Source of the DNA: Beroe forskalii
Lineage: Eukaryota; Ctenophora; Nuda; Beroida; Beroidae
Direction of reading: 5' to 3'
NCBI GenBank assembly: GCA_011033025.1
Contig: WFMF01000011.1
Coordinates: forward strand, 1,202,688 to 1,266,687
Length of the DNA stretch: 64,000 nt
A program made the position numbers and the translations under genes. Of the stretch, positions 12,101-21,960 are shown piece after piece (the stretch's first letter is position 1; each line of letters begins with the position of its first letter). Under the pieces are notes generated by a model that had not been told where the DNA came from, made no database searches, and saw nothing but the letters and a program-made list of their open reading frames with translations.

Positions 12101-14677
12101 ACCTGGAAGCCTTTGCTCCAAAAACCAGCTGTTTCCAGTGAACACATGAATAATATTGTGTACTGAAAAACGCAGCATTGTTACACCATATGACATTAAC
12201 ATAATAACTTCGCACATTAAACAAAAACAGAAAAATGCATGCACCAAAGTTTGCTTCCAACCTGGTACAAATCTTTTAAAAATGGCCTTACAAATTTACC
12301 AAATTTAACAATTTACCAAATCAACATTAATGATATACAGTAACCTCTTTGTCAATGAAAATTTACGACAAACTTTATTGATATATCAAAAAATCATTGC
12401 ACACCAATTTCTTTAAACTGGGACGTTTTAAACTAATCATTCCCCTGAAACCAGTGGATGATAAGAATTCAGTTATTAAGTTATTAGAAACGGACAACAC
12501 ACCATCACTCATAGAAGAAACACAAAATATTAAGCTGTCCCAGCATTTGAGTCAACCAAAAAACCATTCTTATAGATAGTAGACATAAATATTGCGATGA
12601 AACCTACTTGAGAGTTCATCAATAAAACACAAAAAGCCTGCCATACGGCACACGCCAAAAAAGATATGAAAAAGGACTTTGATAGTGGATACCTCATCAC
12701 ATGAAGTAATAACAACATGGATAACATCAAATGCAATTAAGCACACCCTACCGTCAATGTAATCGGCGAACTGCACAAATAACAAATTAACTGACAAAAA
12801 GCAAGGTAACTCATAATTATGAGTTACAGTATGCACTAAAACATCAGCTTAAAAATATGGAAGTACTGATCATGGAAAATGCCTCCTTCATTAGGTAAAC
12901 AATGGATCATCGAAAATGAAACAAGAAAGAACTAAATTATATAACCACCAACATTATGTGAAAAGTAAGCAAAAGAAATCTAAGTACGTTGATGCCAATG
13001 ATAGTCGACCAGAGAACACTGCTCGGAGGACGGAGACGCTTTAGTAATAACATAGTAAACTTCCTCATTCTTGAGCCTGAACAAAACACACTTTTTCGAT
13101 TTCAAAAAGAGCCTCAAGGACAGGAGCTTCACAAGGCAGCTGCCTCAAGGCAGGAATACACAAAAATATAAACAAACCAAAAAAGGGGGATTCACTCTGT
13201 TTGCCCAATAATGAGAAACATGACTCAGGACATTCTTTCCCATTACTTGTCCAAGAAATAAAGAAGAATGGGAGGAGAAGATTTGGTTGCTTCATCGCCT
13301 CAAAAAGAAGCAAACCGTATTTATTCGGCTCAAGTTGAACAGACAGATAACTGCTTGAGTTGGGGCCATTGGGGTCTATTACCCAATTGGAGAACAATTT
13401 TCTGTATAGATATCTGTCCTCTACCTACTATATAGACTATTAGTTATGCCAACATATCAGCCAAACCGCGACCGTTGCCTCTCAGACTATGAGGGGCCAT
13501 GTCGTATGGCACAGCGCCTCCGCGGAAGCGCATTTTACCTACCTACCTACCTACGGGAGTACCCCAGGAGTCCTATAACGGGAGCTGGAGTACGCCGGGA
13601 GGACCCCGGGAGTCTCCCGTAGGACTCCTGGGTGCTCCCGGGGTATTCCCGCGGTACTCCCGTAGGACTCCCAGGGTAATCCCGTAAGACTTCCGCAGGA
13701 CTCCCAGGGTAATCCCGTAAGACTCCCGGGGGACTCCCGGGGTACAACCGTGGTACTCCCGTAGGACTCCCGGGGTACTCCCGTAGGACACCCGGGGTAA
13801 TCCCGTAAGACTCCTGGGGTACTCCCGTGGTACTCCCCCAGGACTCCCGGGGTAATCCCGGGGTACTCCCGGGGGACTCTAGGATTGCTCCCGTGGTACT
13901 CCCGTAGGACTGTCGGAGAACTCCCGGGGGACTCCCGGGGTACTCCCGTAGGACTCGCGGGGTACTCCCGGCCGGACTCTAGGATTGCTCTCGTGGTACT
14001 CCCCCAGGACTCCCAGGGTACTCCCGTAGGACTCCCGGGGGACTCTAGGATTGCTCTCGTGGTACTCCCCCAGGACTCCCAGGGTACTCCCGTAGGACTC
14101 CCGGGGTACTCCCGGGGGACTCTAGGATTGCTCCCGTGGTACTCCCGTAGGACGGTCGGAGAACTCTCGGAGTACTCCCGTACGACTCCCGTGGTACTCC
14201 AGTAGGACTCCCGTGGTACTCCCGGGATACTCCCGCAGTACTCACGGAGGGCTCCCGGAGGCGGGAGGACTCCCGGGAGTCTCCCGCAGTAATTCGCTCG
14301 AAGTCGAAACAAGTTAAGGGTCAGGCTGGGAGCTGAAGAATTCACTTAAGAAATATTTTAAAGGACAAGCATTACATTATGCATGATTGGAAATTGTACA
14401 TACCATAGCAATGAGTTCACCATTGACCTGATTTCGTAAACTCTAATTTTCCCTTTTCTATGGTTTCTTCCCCTATTTTTTCAACGTTCCGTTGCAGGTA
14501 AAAGACCCTACGCTGTTGCAAAAAGACGAGGTGAAGGTTATAACAGATAAAAAAGTCGATGATGAGGGAGACAAATCAAAGCAAATTACCAATCGTGATT
14601 CGAGTGAGGAAGCTGATAATAAAACAGAGTCTAAAACCATCGAGTTTGATTTGGATAATCACGATGAAAAAGACTGA
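9196..14677 (+). CDS. Secreted low-complexity N-glycosylated protein, 2 exons, 191 aa
   Basis: Exon 1 is 9196-9591 and exon 2 is 14498-14677. The donor is AAG|GTACGA and the acceptor follows a long pyrimidine tract (TTGCAG|GTA); both junctions are phase 0. The ATG at 9196 was chosen because it opens a signal peptide: a polar start, then hydrophobic SWVLLLSPMLLFACG, then SVSADG as likely cleavage region. An in-frame ATG lies 30 nt upstream. The mature protein is rich in Ser, Asn, Lys, Glu and Asp, with several N-glycosylation sequons (NIS, NLT, NTT, NES, NKS, NKT) and an acidic C-terminus ending DNHDEKD. No known domain was recognised and no function is proposed. The gene model rests on the signal peptide, matching composition of the two exons and splice phase. 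Its intron is mostly minisatellite. Confidence 0.72.
9804..10166 (+). repeat. 11-bp minisatellite (GGGAGTMCYMC), forward block
   Basis: About 33 tandem copies of an 11-bp GGGAGTCCTAC / GGGAGTACCCC unit in the intron of the secreted-protein gene. Long ORFs through it translate as degenerate Gly-Val-Leu-Arg-Glu repeats and are not genes. The same unit reappears inverted at 13553-14295. Confidence 0.9.
10167..11570 (+). repeat. 27-bp minisatellite with recurrent 5'-splice-site-like CAGGTGAGC
   Basis: About 50 tandem copies of a 27-bp unit: AACAACCCAATAGCTCC, then AGG, TTG or ATG, then TGAGCCC. Roughly 20 copies have the CCAGGTGAGC form, which on the host gene's sense strand matches CAG|GTGAGC, close to the metazoan donor consensus. 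Units decay towards the 3' end (11450-11640), with scattered remnants near 11800-11940. The 100-270-residue ORFs on the minus strand are repeat translations. Confidence 0.95.
11640..12110 (+). repeat. Tandem duplication of about 320 bp beside the minisatellite
   Basis: CAAAACTGCTTCCAGTT...GGCAACACCCCACT...GTGGGTGGAGAATAACAG...CCAAGAACCATGAC (11678-11800) recurs with changes at 11979-12100. The remainder of this intron, 12111-13548, shows nothing recognisable apart from a short CCTA run near 13540. Confidence 0.65.
13553..14295 (-). repeat. 11-bp minisatellite, inverted block
   Basis: About 67 copies of ACTCCCGTAGG / ACTCCCGGGGT, the reverse complement of the unit at 9804-10166. It lies in the same intron, about 200 bp upstream of exon 2. 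Together the blocks form an inverted repeat that could pair in the nascent transcript. Confidence 0.9.
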
Positions 14678-14818
14678 ATAATTGGTATCTCTACTTAAAC
14701 TTTTATCAAACCCACATGTTAGTATGTTAGTATGTTTTATTAATTTTTAACAACTAGATCAATGGTTTTGATAACGGTGTTGGTGTTCCAATTGTTCCAT
14801 ATTTGTGCCAAATACTAA

Positions 14819-14880
14819 TTATAATATTCATGGGACAACAGTCCCATGGGATTGGAACTATAGTCCCATGAATATTATAA
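14819..14880. repeat. Perfect 18-bp inverted repeat
   Basis: TTATAATATTCATGGGAC (14819-14836) and its exact complement (14863-14880). The spacer holds a further GTCCCATGG partial copy of the arm. It abuts repeat copy C. Confidence 0.85.
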
Positions 14881-14883
14881 TAA

Positions 14884-14985
14884 GGGGACCAAACCTCCCA
14901 ACCAAGTTTCCACCCCTCCTAGAAAAATCATAGGGGGTGAAGGCCCAACCGAGGATTTTCTCCAAAATTTGAGCATATAATAATA
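14884..14985 (+). repeat. Dispersed C/G-run repeat, copy C (degenerate)
   Basis: CACCCCTCCTAGAAAAATCATAGGGGG...GGCCCAACCGAGGATTTTC followed by AAATTTGAGCAT aligns with copies B and D but is truncated and diverged. Confidence 0.5.
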
Positions 14986-15089
14986 AGAAAATTGGCGTAA
15001 AACTAAAATCAAACAGCGTACCGACAATTATAGTGCGCACAAAAGAATCCGTTTCCCACGGTTTGATAAGTTCACACTTGGGTGCCCTA

Positions 15090-15208
15090 TCAATGGTTTG
15101 ACTCAAACCATTGACAGGTACATCTGCCACAGAGGCTGTGGCAGCAGCCTTTGAGGTGCCTAATCAGCATTCAGCTCCAACTTTGAGCTGAATGCTGATT
15201 GAGCGCCT
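15090..15208. repeat. Three consecutive perfect or near-perfect hairpins
   Basis: Hairpin 1 (15090-15114) is TCAATGGTTTG-ACT-complement, an 11-bp stem. Hairpin 2 (15124-15144) is CTGCCACAG-AGG-complement, a 9-bp stem. Hairpin 3 (15154-15208) has 23-bp arms around a 9-nt loop, with one or two mismatches. The upstream part (15019-15085, CCGACAA...GTGCGCAC...TTTCCCACGGT) has a second copy at 60521-60560, so this is a dispersed repeat. Confidence 0.8.
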
Positions 15209-15736
15209 CAGGTGCTAAAAACAGCTTCATTATTAAGTGCGCAGCATACCCCACAGCCTAGTCAAGGCAGTAAACCAAACGACAGGTACGCCGAAGGTGT
15301 AATTCTTGCTCATAATACCGTCTTGGGAAGTCTCACAAGTTGGAAAGTTGGACGACTGAAAGTTAAATTAAAATTTTAAAGCGCTAAAAGGATTCGTTGA
15401 CTGAGAGTTGAGACTCAGAGGATCTCAATTCTTGACAGTGCGGCAGATCCCTCCTTGTAGTTGTACTCCTTAGATCCTAAATATAGTCCGTTGTACCATG
15501 TTTTGTCAATGTCAATGTCATGCGAACTGACATTAATTATATAGAACTAGAAGTCCTTGCTCCATCATGCGAGCTGCTGAGACAAGGTCACCTCAACTTC
15601 AAGACAAGGGGTCACCTCAAATTGCTTTATTGTACCCTTGTCACGCCGCACCATGAAATGACCACTTGGAGTTGGATCAACGGATCGGCGTGCTCTGGAG
15701 ATGAATTTGAAACTTGCCGAGAAGTTGAAGAATCTG

Positions 15737-16065
15737 TCGTACGATTCAGTGCTCATGCTGAGCTCCAAAGTCCAACATGTTAAAATTGTAGCTGAATTCT
15801 TCGGACACAACTCACAAGCAGTACAACTACATTCAACCCTTTAATTTGGGATACAAGCATGGTTATCTCATGGTGCGGTGCGACGACTGACGAGGGTACC
15901 ATTAACTGTGTGAGTTTTTATCTGCAGTAATATTCAGTGCTGAGCTACAAAATGTTCAAATTGTAGCTGAATACTTCGGACACAACTCACAAGCAGTACA
16001 ATTTTGACCCTTTCATTTTGGAATAATCTCATGCGTGCGACGTGACGAGGGTACCATAAACTTTA
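15737..16065 (+). repeat. Direct duplication of about 180-bp period
   Basis: The text GTGCTGAGCT...GTTCAAATTGTAGCTGAATACTTCGGACACAACTCACAAGCAGTACAA...GACGAGGGTACCAT occurs twice (15737-15905, 15934-16065) with moderate divergence. Confidence 0.65.
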
Positions 16066-16873
16066 AATATAAAGCAATGCAATGTGACCCCTTCCCCTTG
16101 ATGGAGCGCACTATAAAATTTAATGAGCTAACGTCTATCTGTGAGTTTGTACAACAAATTACAAAACATGATGCAACCCTGCAATGTGCAGGAATAGGCC
16201 TAGTCCTATAAGTTCTACCGGACTGTCAAGAAAATGAAATGAGATCCAACTTCTGACACTCCTCAATACTGCAGTACATCTGAGCCGGCATGACATATTG
16301 GAAAGTTTCGGTCATACGAGCGAATTACTGCGAGAGTCTCCCGGAGTCCCCCTGGTATTTTGAAAAACACGATTTTGGGATAGAAGTTGGCCAAGATGGC
16401 CCGGACGTTTACAAGCATTTTGGCGATGGCCTCGAGTCCAAAGGTCCATTTCAACGGAAGGAGATAAAAGGATAGAGCTTAGTATTTAATTACATTCGAT
16501 TCGTCACGACGAGCTGATAATTTTGGTGTATTTCAATTGGTTCGTCAAAATTGTCTGAGTCGAGGCAACGCCAAAATTGGATGGAAAATGCCCATGCAAA
16601 GCGCTCGCTGAAGTGGCAGATGGCCTATTTTGGACCTGAAGGCGGCCAATATGAATATGGCCGCCAGGTTGGCCACAGTTTTCAAGATATGAGCTTCAAA
16701 CTTGGTTTGCCCATCATTTAGGTCAGTATCGGTGGGCAAACCGATTTTAAGGGAATCGGGTGTAATTTGGCAATTTTAACCCATATAAAACCCCAAAAAT
16801 TCCATGAATTTAAAATGGCTTTATCCCAATAAACGCAATATTTCCGAAGTGTTCTCCACTCGACGTCTAATAA

Positions 16874-17105
16874 CATAATCCTTTTTGCAGGGGTTAGCCT
16901 TTAGAGGGGTAAATTCCACAGAAATTAATGGATCCGCATTTTTTTTATTAAGGTCTCCAAAAATATTTGAGCACAATTGGCCCAAAAATTTGGCAAAATT
17001 TCGAGCCAAATCGGCTCAAAATTTTTTGGAGGTCAAAATAAAAAGTTCGGGTCCATTAGTTTCTGCGGAATTCTACCCCTATAATCCATGCAAAAATAAT
17101 TATGG
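16874..17105. repeat. Palindromic repeat, copy 1
   Basis: A segment of about 232 bp that is nearly self-complementary. It starts CATAATCCTTTTTGCAGGGG and ends with a diverged complement of the same text; the centre is TTTGGC / GCCAAA rich. A second copy is at 17281-17512, with a partial third between them. Confidence 0.75.
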
Positions 17106-17280
17106 ATATGCAAATATTATGATTTTTGGCTCATTTGGCCCAAAAATTTGGCACAATTTTGCAAATGGGCTCCAATTTTTTGGGGACATGAAAACAAAAT
17201 TTCTGTGGAATTTTGAGCCAATTTGGTGCGAAATTATGCCTATTTTTGGGCCAAATGGACTCAAAAATTTCATATTTTTT

Positions 17281-17512
17281 GCATAATTCTTTTTGTAGGG
17301 GTTAGAGGGTGTAAAATAAATTCCGCAGAAACTAAAGGTCCCGAATTTGTTATTTTAGGCCTTCAAGAAAATTTGAGCCTATTTGGAGCAAAATTTTGCC
17401 AAATTTTTGGGCCAAATGGGCTCAAAAATTTTTGGAAGCCTAATCAAAAATCCGGATCCATTTATAGTTTCTGCGGAATTTACCTCTTTTAACCCCGCAA
17501 AAAGGATTATGC
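17281..17512. repeat. Palindromic repeat, copy 2
   Basis: Second copy of the 16874-17105 palindrome, same length, with ends CATAATTCTTTTTGTAGGGG and the complement of CATAATCCTTTTTGCGGGG. Confidence 0.75.
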
Positions 17513-17607
17513 AAAATATCAATAATCCTGGCCGAAGTGATTAGCCCTTGAATTATAGAAGAAACTTTGAAAAATTGCGTTATGAGATTCCCGCCCTGGC
17601 CAGGGCG

Positions 17608-18964
17608 GTAACCCCCTGCATATCAGAAAAATAAAAGGAAATAGAGAGTCGGGACCTATCTAGAACGATTCGTCATAAAAATTTAGGTCTAGAACAACTG
17701 TTCTTATAGATACGCGTATACTTAAATCACACGCTACAGTAACGTAACTGGCCAGGGCTATATATGAGAGAATTCGGTGTCACAGGAGTTTAATAATAAT
17801 AATATGAAGATAATTTGGGACCCAATTTAAATCGATGAGATCTCAAGTTCCACAAATGGTAGAGACATGATCGAGGTCACGTTTTGTAGATCTAAGATGG
17901 GAAAATGTAATAGGCTATAAGAGACGTTCTGGTGACGTCATTATGACGTCATTATGACGTCATCAACTTAGCGAATTTTTACTATTTTTTTAGAGAAAAT
18001 AGGTCGTTTTCGAGCGCATTTTTCACCAAGAAGGAAAGGAGATAGCTCAAAAATTTTGAAAAATCGTTGGTTGCAAATTTAAAGAGCTTTCAGAAAATCA
18101 TATGGTTTATTGGTCTATCTCGATTTTTCATCGAGATATACGCGATTTTCTAATGTGCAGTAAAAAATCGATGTCGAAATTTTAACGGACAGAACTTAAA
18201 CGAACAAGATGTCAAGAACTGCGACTTATCTTGAGATGAGACTGGTCAAAGTATGTTCTACTATAGCGGAATTGCTTAATAGGCTATATAGGAAGTTGGT
18301 TTGAGCCTATTTTAGTGCTGTGATGACGTCATCAAAATCGCGTAAAACCACTAAAATAACGTATTTTGCGATAAAACGCTATTTTGCGCTACTTTGAACA
18401 TCTCTAACATTTCATCAGATTATGTTTTACTTCGATGTTTTGCTTTTATACCTCGAGTTTTAACTATAAAACGAGTTTCAAGGTGATCGGTCGAAATTTG
18501 TCTTCATGTGAATCCCTTAAAAATTGAGCTGCAGAATGGTTGTAATTACTTTTATGACAAAAATTTTACTGTAGCTCTATTCTGTGATACGATGGTGAAT
18601 TAATAATGGTTTCTTCATGTTTCGCAGTTGCTAAATGTGGGAAATATACGATAAAATAGTGAATCACGTGAGTTCACGTGGACGTTTTGTAGAAATTAGG
18701 GGATTTGAAGAAATTGATATTTACACGGGATTTTCGACATGATTACGATGAAATGAGTTCAAATACGACTAATGCACGTGAAATTAGATCTGGGTGCTAC
18801 ATTTTAGCACGTGAGTTCACGTGGACGATTTGTAGAAATTAGGAAATTGGTCAATTCTAGTAATTCCAAGTTAGAATAACGTTGTTTCGTAATGCGTGAG
18901 GTTTAGTTACGTTGGCTCCAACCGAAAGAAATGGGCTGACGTCACCAAATCAGCAGGGGGTTAC
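17608..18964. mobile_element. Element bounded by GTAACCCCCTGC inverted repeats
   Basis: A perfect 12-bp inverted repeat, GTAACCCCCTGC at 17608-17619 and its complement at 18953-18964, encloses 1.36 kb with no coding sequence. The inside contains three TGACGTCA palindromes at 11-bp spacing, a fourth at 18324, and duplicated CACGTG pairs. No target duplication was recognised, so superfamily is not assigned. Confidence 0.5.
17933..17962. promoter_or_regulatory. Three CRE-like TGACGTCA palindromes at 11-bp spacing
   Basis: TGACGTCA occurs at 17933-17940, 17944-17951 and 17955-17962, in phase with the DNA helix. TGACGTCA is the established CREB/ATF binding palindrome. Function here is inference; the sites lie inside a repeat element and may simply be part of it. 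Confidence 0.4.
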
Positions 18965-19295
18965 TACGACAACCGTCTCGGTTTTGGAGAGCCTTAAACT
19001 ATAAAGCCAGTTTTTGGATTTTCGGGAGGTTTCTATGGGCTAAAATGGCCAAATTACACCCGATTCACTTAAATTAAAAATCGGTTTGCCCACCGATACT
19101 GACCTAAATGATGGGCGAGACAAGTTTGAAGCTCATATCTTGAAAAATGTAACCAATCTTGTCACCTTTACGTCCAAAATAGGCCAACTGCCACTTCGGC
19201 ACGCGTGCTAATTCGCAAGGCCATTTTTCATCTGATTTTGTTAAACAAATACACTAAAATGATCATTGATCAGCTCGTCGACGCGAGACTGCACT

Positions 19296-20621
19296 GTCAA
19301 CACTTCCAGATTTGATTTGTTAGTCTTAAATATTAGATTATTTTTTTAGATTTCTAGATTTAATTTTCATGGTGCATCAAGTTATCGCAACTTATATCCC
19401 AAAATCTTATGAAAAACTTGGTCTTTGTGGACAAGTTCACTGTACAAAGAAGAGAAACAAAAAGTTAACGGCTTCGATAATAAATATCAAATATTATTTT
19501 ACATTACACTCAAATAGTAACAATTCATCTGCAATCAGTATCGTATAAAATGATATGGTGACTACTGCTCAGAGTCGTGAAACCACTAGCATAAGTAATG
19601 AATAATCGGCGGTATGGACAAGGCTGCAGATCTAAGCTGGAATTACAGTGGGGGTTGTTGGCAGGGAACTGTAGGGGGCCACCACCCCGGTAGGGAATCT
19701 AGGGGCGCAGCCCCTCGGCCCTGGTGAGGCGAAATGCTTTGGGAAAGCCATGTCATTTCGGATCCCTTCATAACAATTCACAGAAAATGGGTACCCTCTC
19801 TAAACTTCTTAAGCCCACCTCCCCATAAACCCGGCCCTGCTTAGCTTATATTAGGGAAAGGGGGGGATTGTAACCCCCAAATCCAAGCTTAGCTCTGCCT
19901 CACTGGGTGGTATGGATTTGCTTTTAAGAACAGTGACATATTTCCTACAGATACAATTTAACTGATACAGTTTAAAAGATGGAGAATCAAATATGTTACA
20001 TTGAGAGCTGCTACTTTCTAAATATTAAAGCAGGTAGGGGGAGAGAGAGCGTGAGCATATTATCTGCGTGATAACCAGCAAGTAACGCGCTTTTATAATA
20101 GCGATTGCAGGGCAACTGCCACAAGAAAACATGTGCAGCGACCATCTAAAGGAGTAACTATGAATTGAATTTGATTTTATTAAACCTTACTTAAAAATGT
20201 TGAATCCAGACAAGGGTAATCAGACACGAGTTTCATTGGTCATGGTGTATGATTATAACCTGTGGTACAATATTACCTTCGATAATGGACTTGGTGCAGC
20301 TCATTTATTAATGATAACCAACTTACAAGGTCTCGGTATTCGATTTTACGACCAGCACTTCGCCATGTAATCATGAAAGTCGTAACTGATTATTATATTT
20401 AATATGATTGATATACAATCGAAACGGCCCTATATGAATATTGCCATATTTGCTCTACATGGTCGATAGAGTTAGAAGATCGATATTGTGGCAGTTATTG
20501 ACAATCGTACTATAATTAGTTAGTCATTTGACCAAAAAGGTTCAATGATTGTTCCACGAAAGATTTGCTCTCGCTTTCTATATTTCCTGACAGCTCTTAA
20601 CATCACTCCCCAACCATTTGA
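19296..20621. other. Intergenic stretch containing one MITE
   Basis: Apart from the element at 19619-19908, nothing coding or structured was recognised. Confidence 0.5.
19619..19908. mobile_element. Candidate MITE with 8-bp direct-repeat flanks
   Basis: The ends carry imperfect inverted repeats: AGGCTGCAGATCTAAGCTGG near 19621 against the complement of AGGCAGAGCTAAGCTTGG at 19882-19899. The element is flanked by the direct repeat GGTATGGA (19611-19618 and 19909-19916), consistent with an 8-bp target duplication of hAT type. The interior is GC-rich and non-coding. Confidence 0.6.
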
Positions 20622-20865
20622 TATTTGACTACACTTCGCGTATTTGGGATTTGCACGCTGCTCGGTCAAGTCTCTGCCTCTCACGCGATCTCCTTTGCGT
20701 ACGATACCAAATCCGCTAACCCAACAGTTGCATCTGACGTTGGCAACGTCAGGTTTAACCGTCTGATTGGTTTATTTTGTATCGTACACAGAGGAGATGA
20801 CTTGAGGGCAGTGGATTGACCTAGCACTGCGCCAATTTCAAATACGCGAACTAAAACAATTGATA
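20622..20865. repeat. Long imperfect palindrome of about 240 bp
   Basis: The left and right halves are about 75% complementary along their length. Arm landmarks are TTCGCGTATTTG / CAAATACGCGAA, TCTCCTTTGCGTACGATAC / GTATCGTACACAGAGGAGA, and a central CTGACGTTGGCAACGTCAG. Overlapping ORFs on both strands are by-products of this symmetry. Confidence 0.8.
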
Positions 20866-21960
20866 TCCGGAATATCACATCTGAAAGAGAAATATGCGAT
20901 AACTCTTTAAAGCTATTTAGGTGATGCGATAATTCAGTCCTTTCAGTGACTTATCATAATTTTATAATAGCAGCACAATACCACACATGCGATCTCTATC
21001 GCACTTTTTTACCTACATTAAACATCGTATAATAAACAGTAGAAGTAAATAACTACTTACTATTAGTTATTGTAGTGGAAAAAGTTGCAAACTATTTTAA
21101 TGTTCATCACAAAATCAATGTTTATTTCAGATTTGCAGAAGGAAAATACATCTCACACTGCAGCACCAAAGTCATATATTTCATGCGAGATAACCTGCAC
21201 GACATTTAAAGTCAAATAATCGCACGAGCGCAGCACAGTCTCTTCACTGCCAAGTTCTAGGCTGGGTACTGGATAATACGGATATTGCAGAACGCAAGTA
21301 TTTGTACTTGAAGAGCTGATAATGTGGTTGGTCCGTGCGAGCTCTTTTTCTTAATAATCTCTAAAAGATATGCCACTCGTATCAGTGCACATGAAATACA
21401 CTGAGTTTTGCTAAGAGAGTTGAGGAAACTCATGTTACGAGGCCCGTAGTGCGGTATACAATGTCTGGTTGAGACGTTATAAGTCACGTAATCACGTATA
21501 ATGTCTGGGTGAAGTGAGACAAAGTCACGTACGCTGCACACTGTGCAGTGAGACCCACGCGTGTCTCACTCGCCTGTCTCCGCTGAGTCTGATGGTGTTG
21601 AGGTGTCGAAGTCTCCGACGTGTACGTAGCAGGAGACCCCGCCGGCTGCCAGGCAACCCGGACCCCACGCCACACTGTGTATCGCTTTAGCGTCGTAAAA
21701 CACGCCCTCAACCACCTCTGTGTCGCTGTTTATTATCTGAGAGAACGAGAATTTAACTATTTTAATTTATTTAATTATTTATATAGATATTTATTTAGCT
21801 ATCTATATAGCTACTAATTTATTTAGTGTCATCATATTCAGATAGCGCTCATATGAGATAAATGATTATAAATAAGTATCTCATGTATAAATAATACTTG
21901 GGATTGAGTTTGTCAAAAACGATCTTATAGGATGATTATTGTGTATTTAGATGCAAATAT
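20866..21960. other. Region 3' of the WD40 gene; nothing recognised
   Basis: AT-rich with a TTTA/TATA simple stretch around 21760-21840. A further 3' exon of the WD40 gene could lie here, but none could be identified. Confidence 0.4.

Larger units (their letters stand above)
14678..16350. other. Intergenic region rich in small inverted and direct repeats
   Basis: It holds the hairpin at 14819-14880, repeat copy C (14884-14985), the triple hairpin 15090-15208 and the direct duplication 15737-16065. No gene is supported; short ORFs overlap repeat sequence. Confidence 0.55.
16350..19295. mobile_element. Nested cluster of palindromic (fold-back) elements
   Basis: The outer arms at about 16505-16800 and 19000-19290 are inverted copies of each other, sharing for example GACGAGCTGAT, GGCCTATTTTGGAC and TCATTTAGGTCAGTATCGG. 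The same family makes a compact copy at 36335-36953. Nested inside are two palindromic repeats (16874-17105, 17281-17512) and a separate inverted-repeat element (17608-18964). No transposase is visible; small ORFs around 16885-17492 come from the palindromes. Confidence 0.7.

Noticed and set aside
13551-14345. 264-codon minus-strand ORF
   Set aside because: Same 11-bp repeat in inverted orientation; no start context or domain.
16885-17492. Two overlapping plus-strand ORFs (133 and 89 codons)
   Set aside because: They run across the paired palindromic repeats; composition and symmetry explain them.
20625-20878. Overlapping ORFs on both strands near 20.7 kb
   Set aside because: The two strands give similar peptides because the region is a palindrome.
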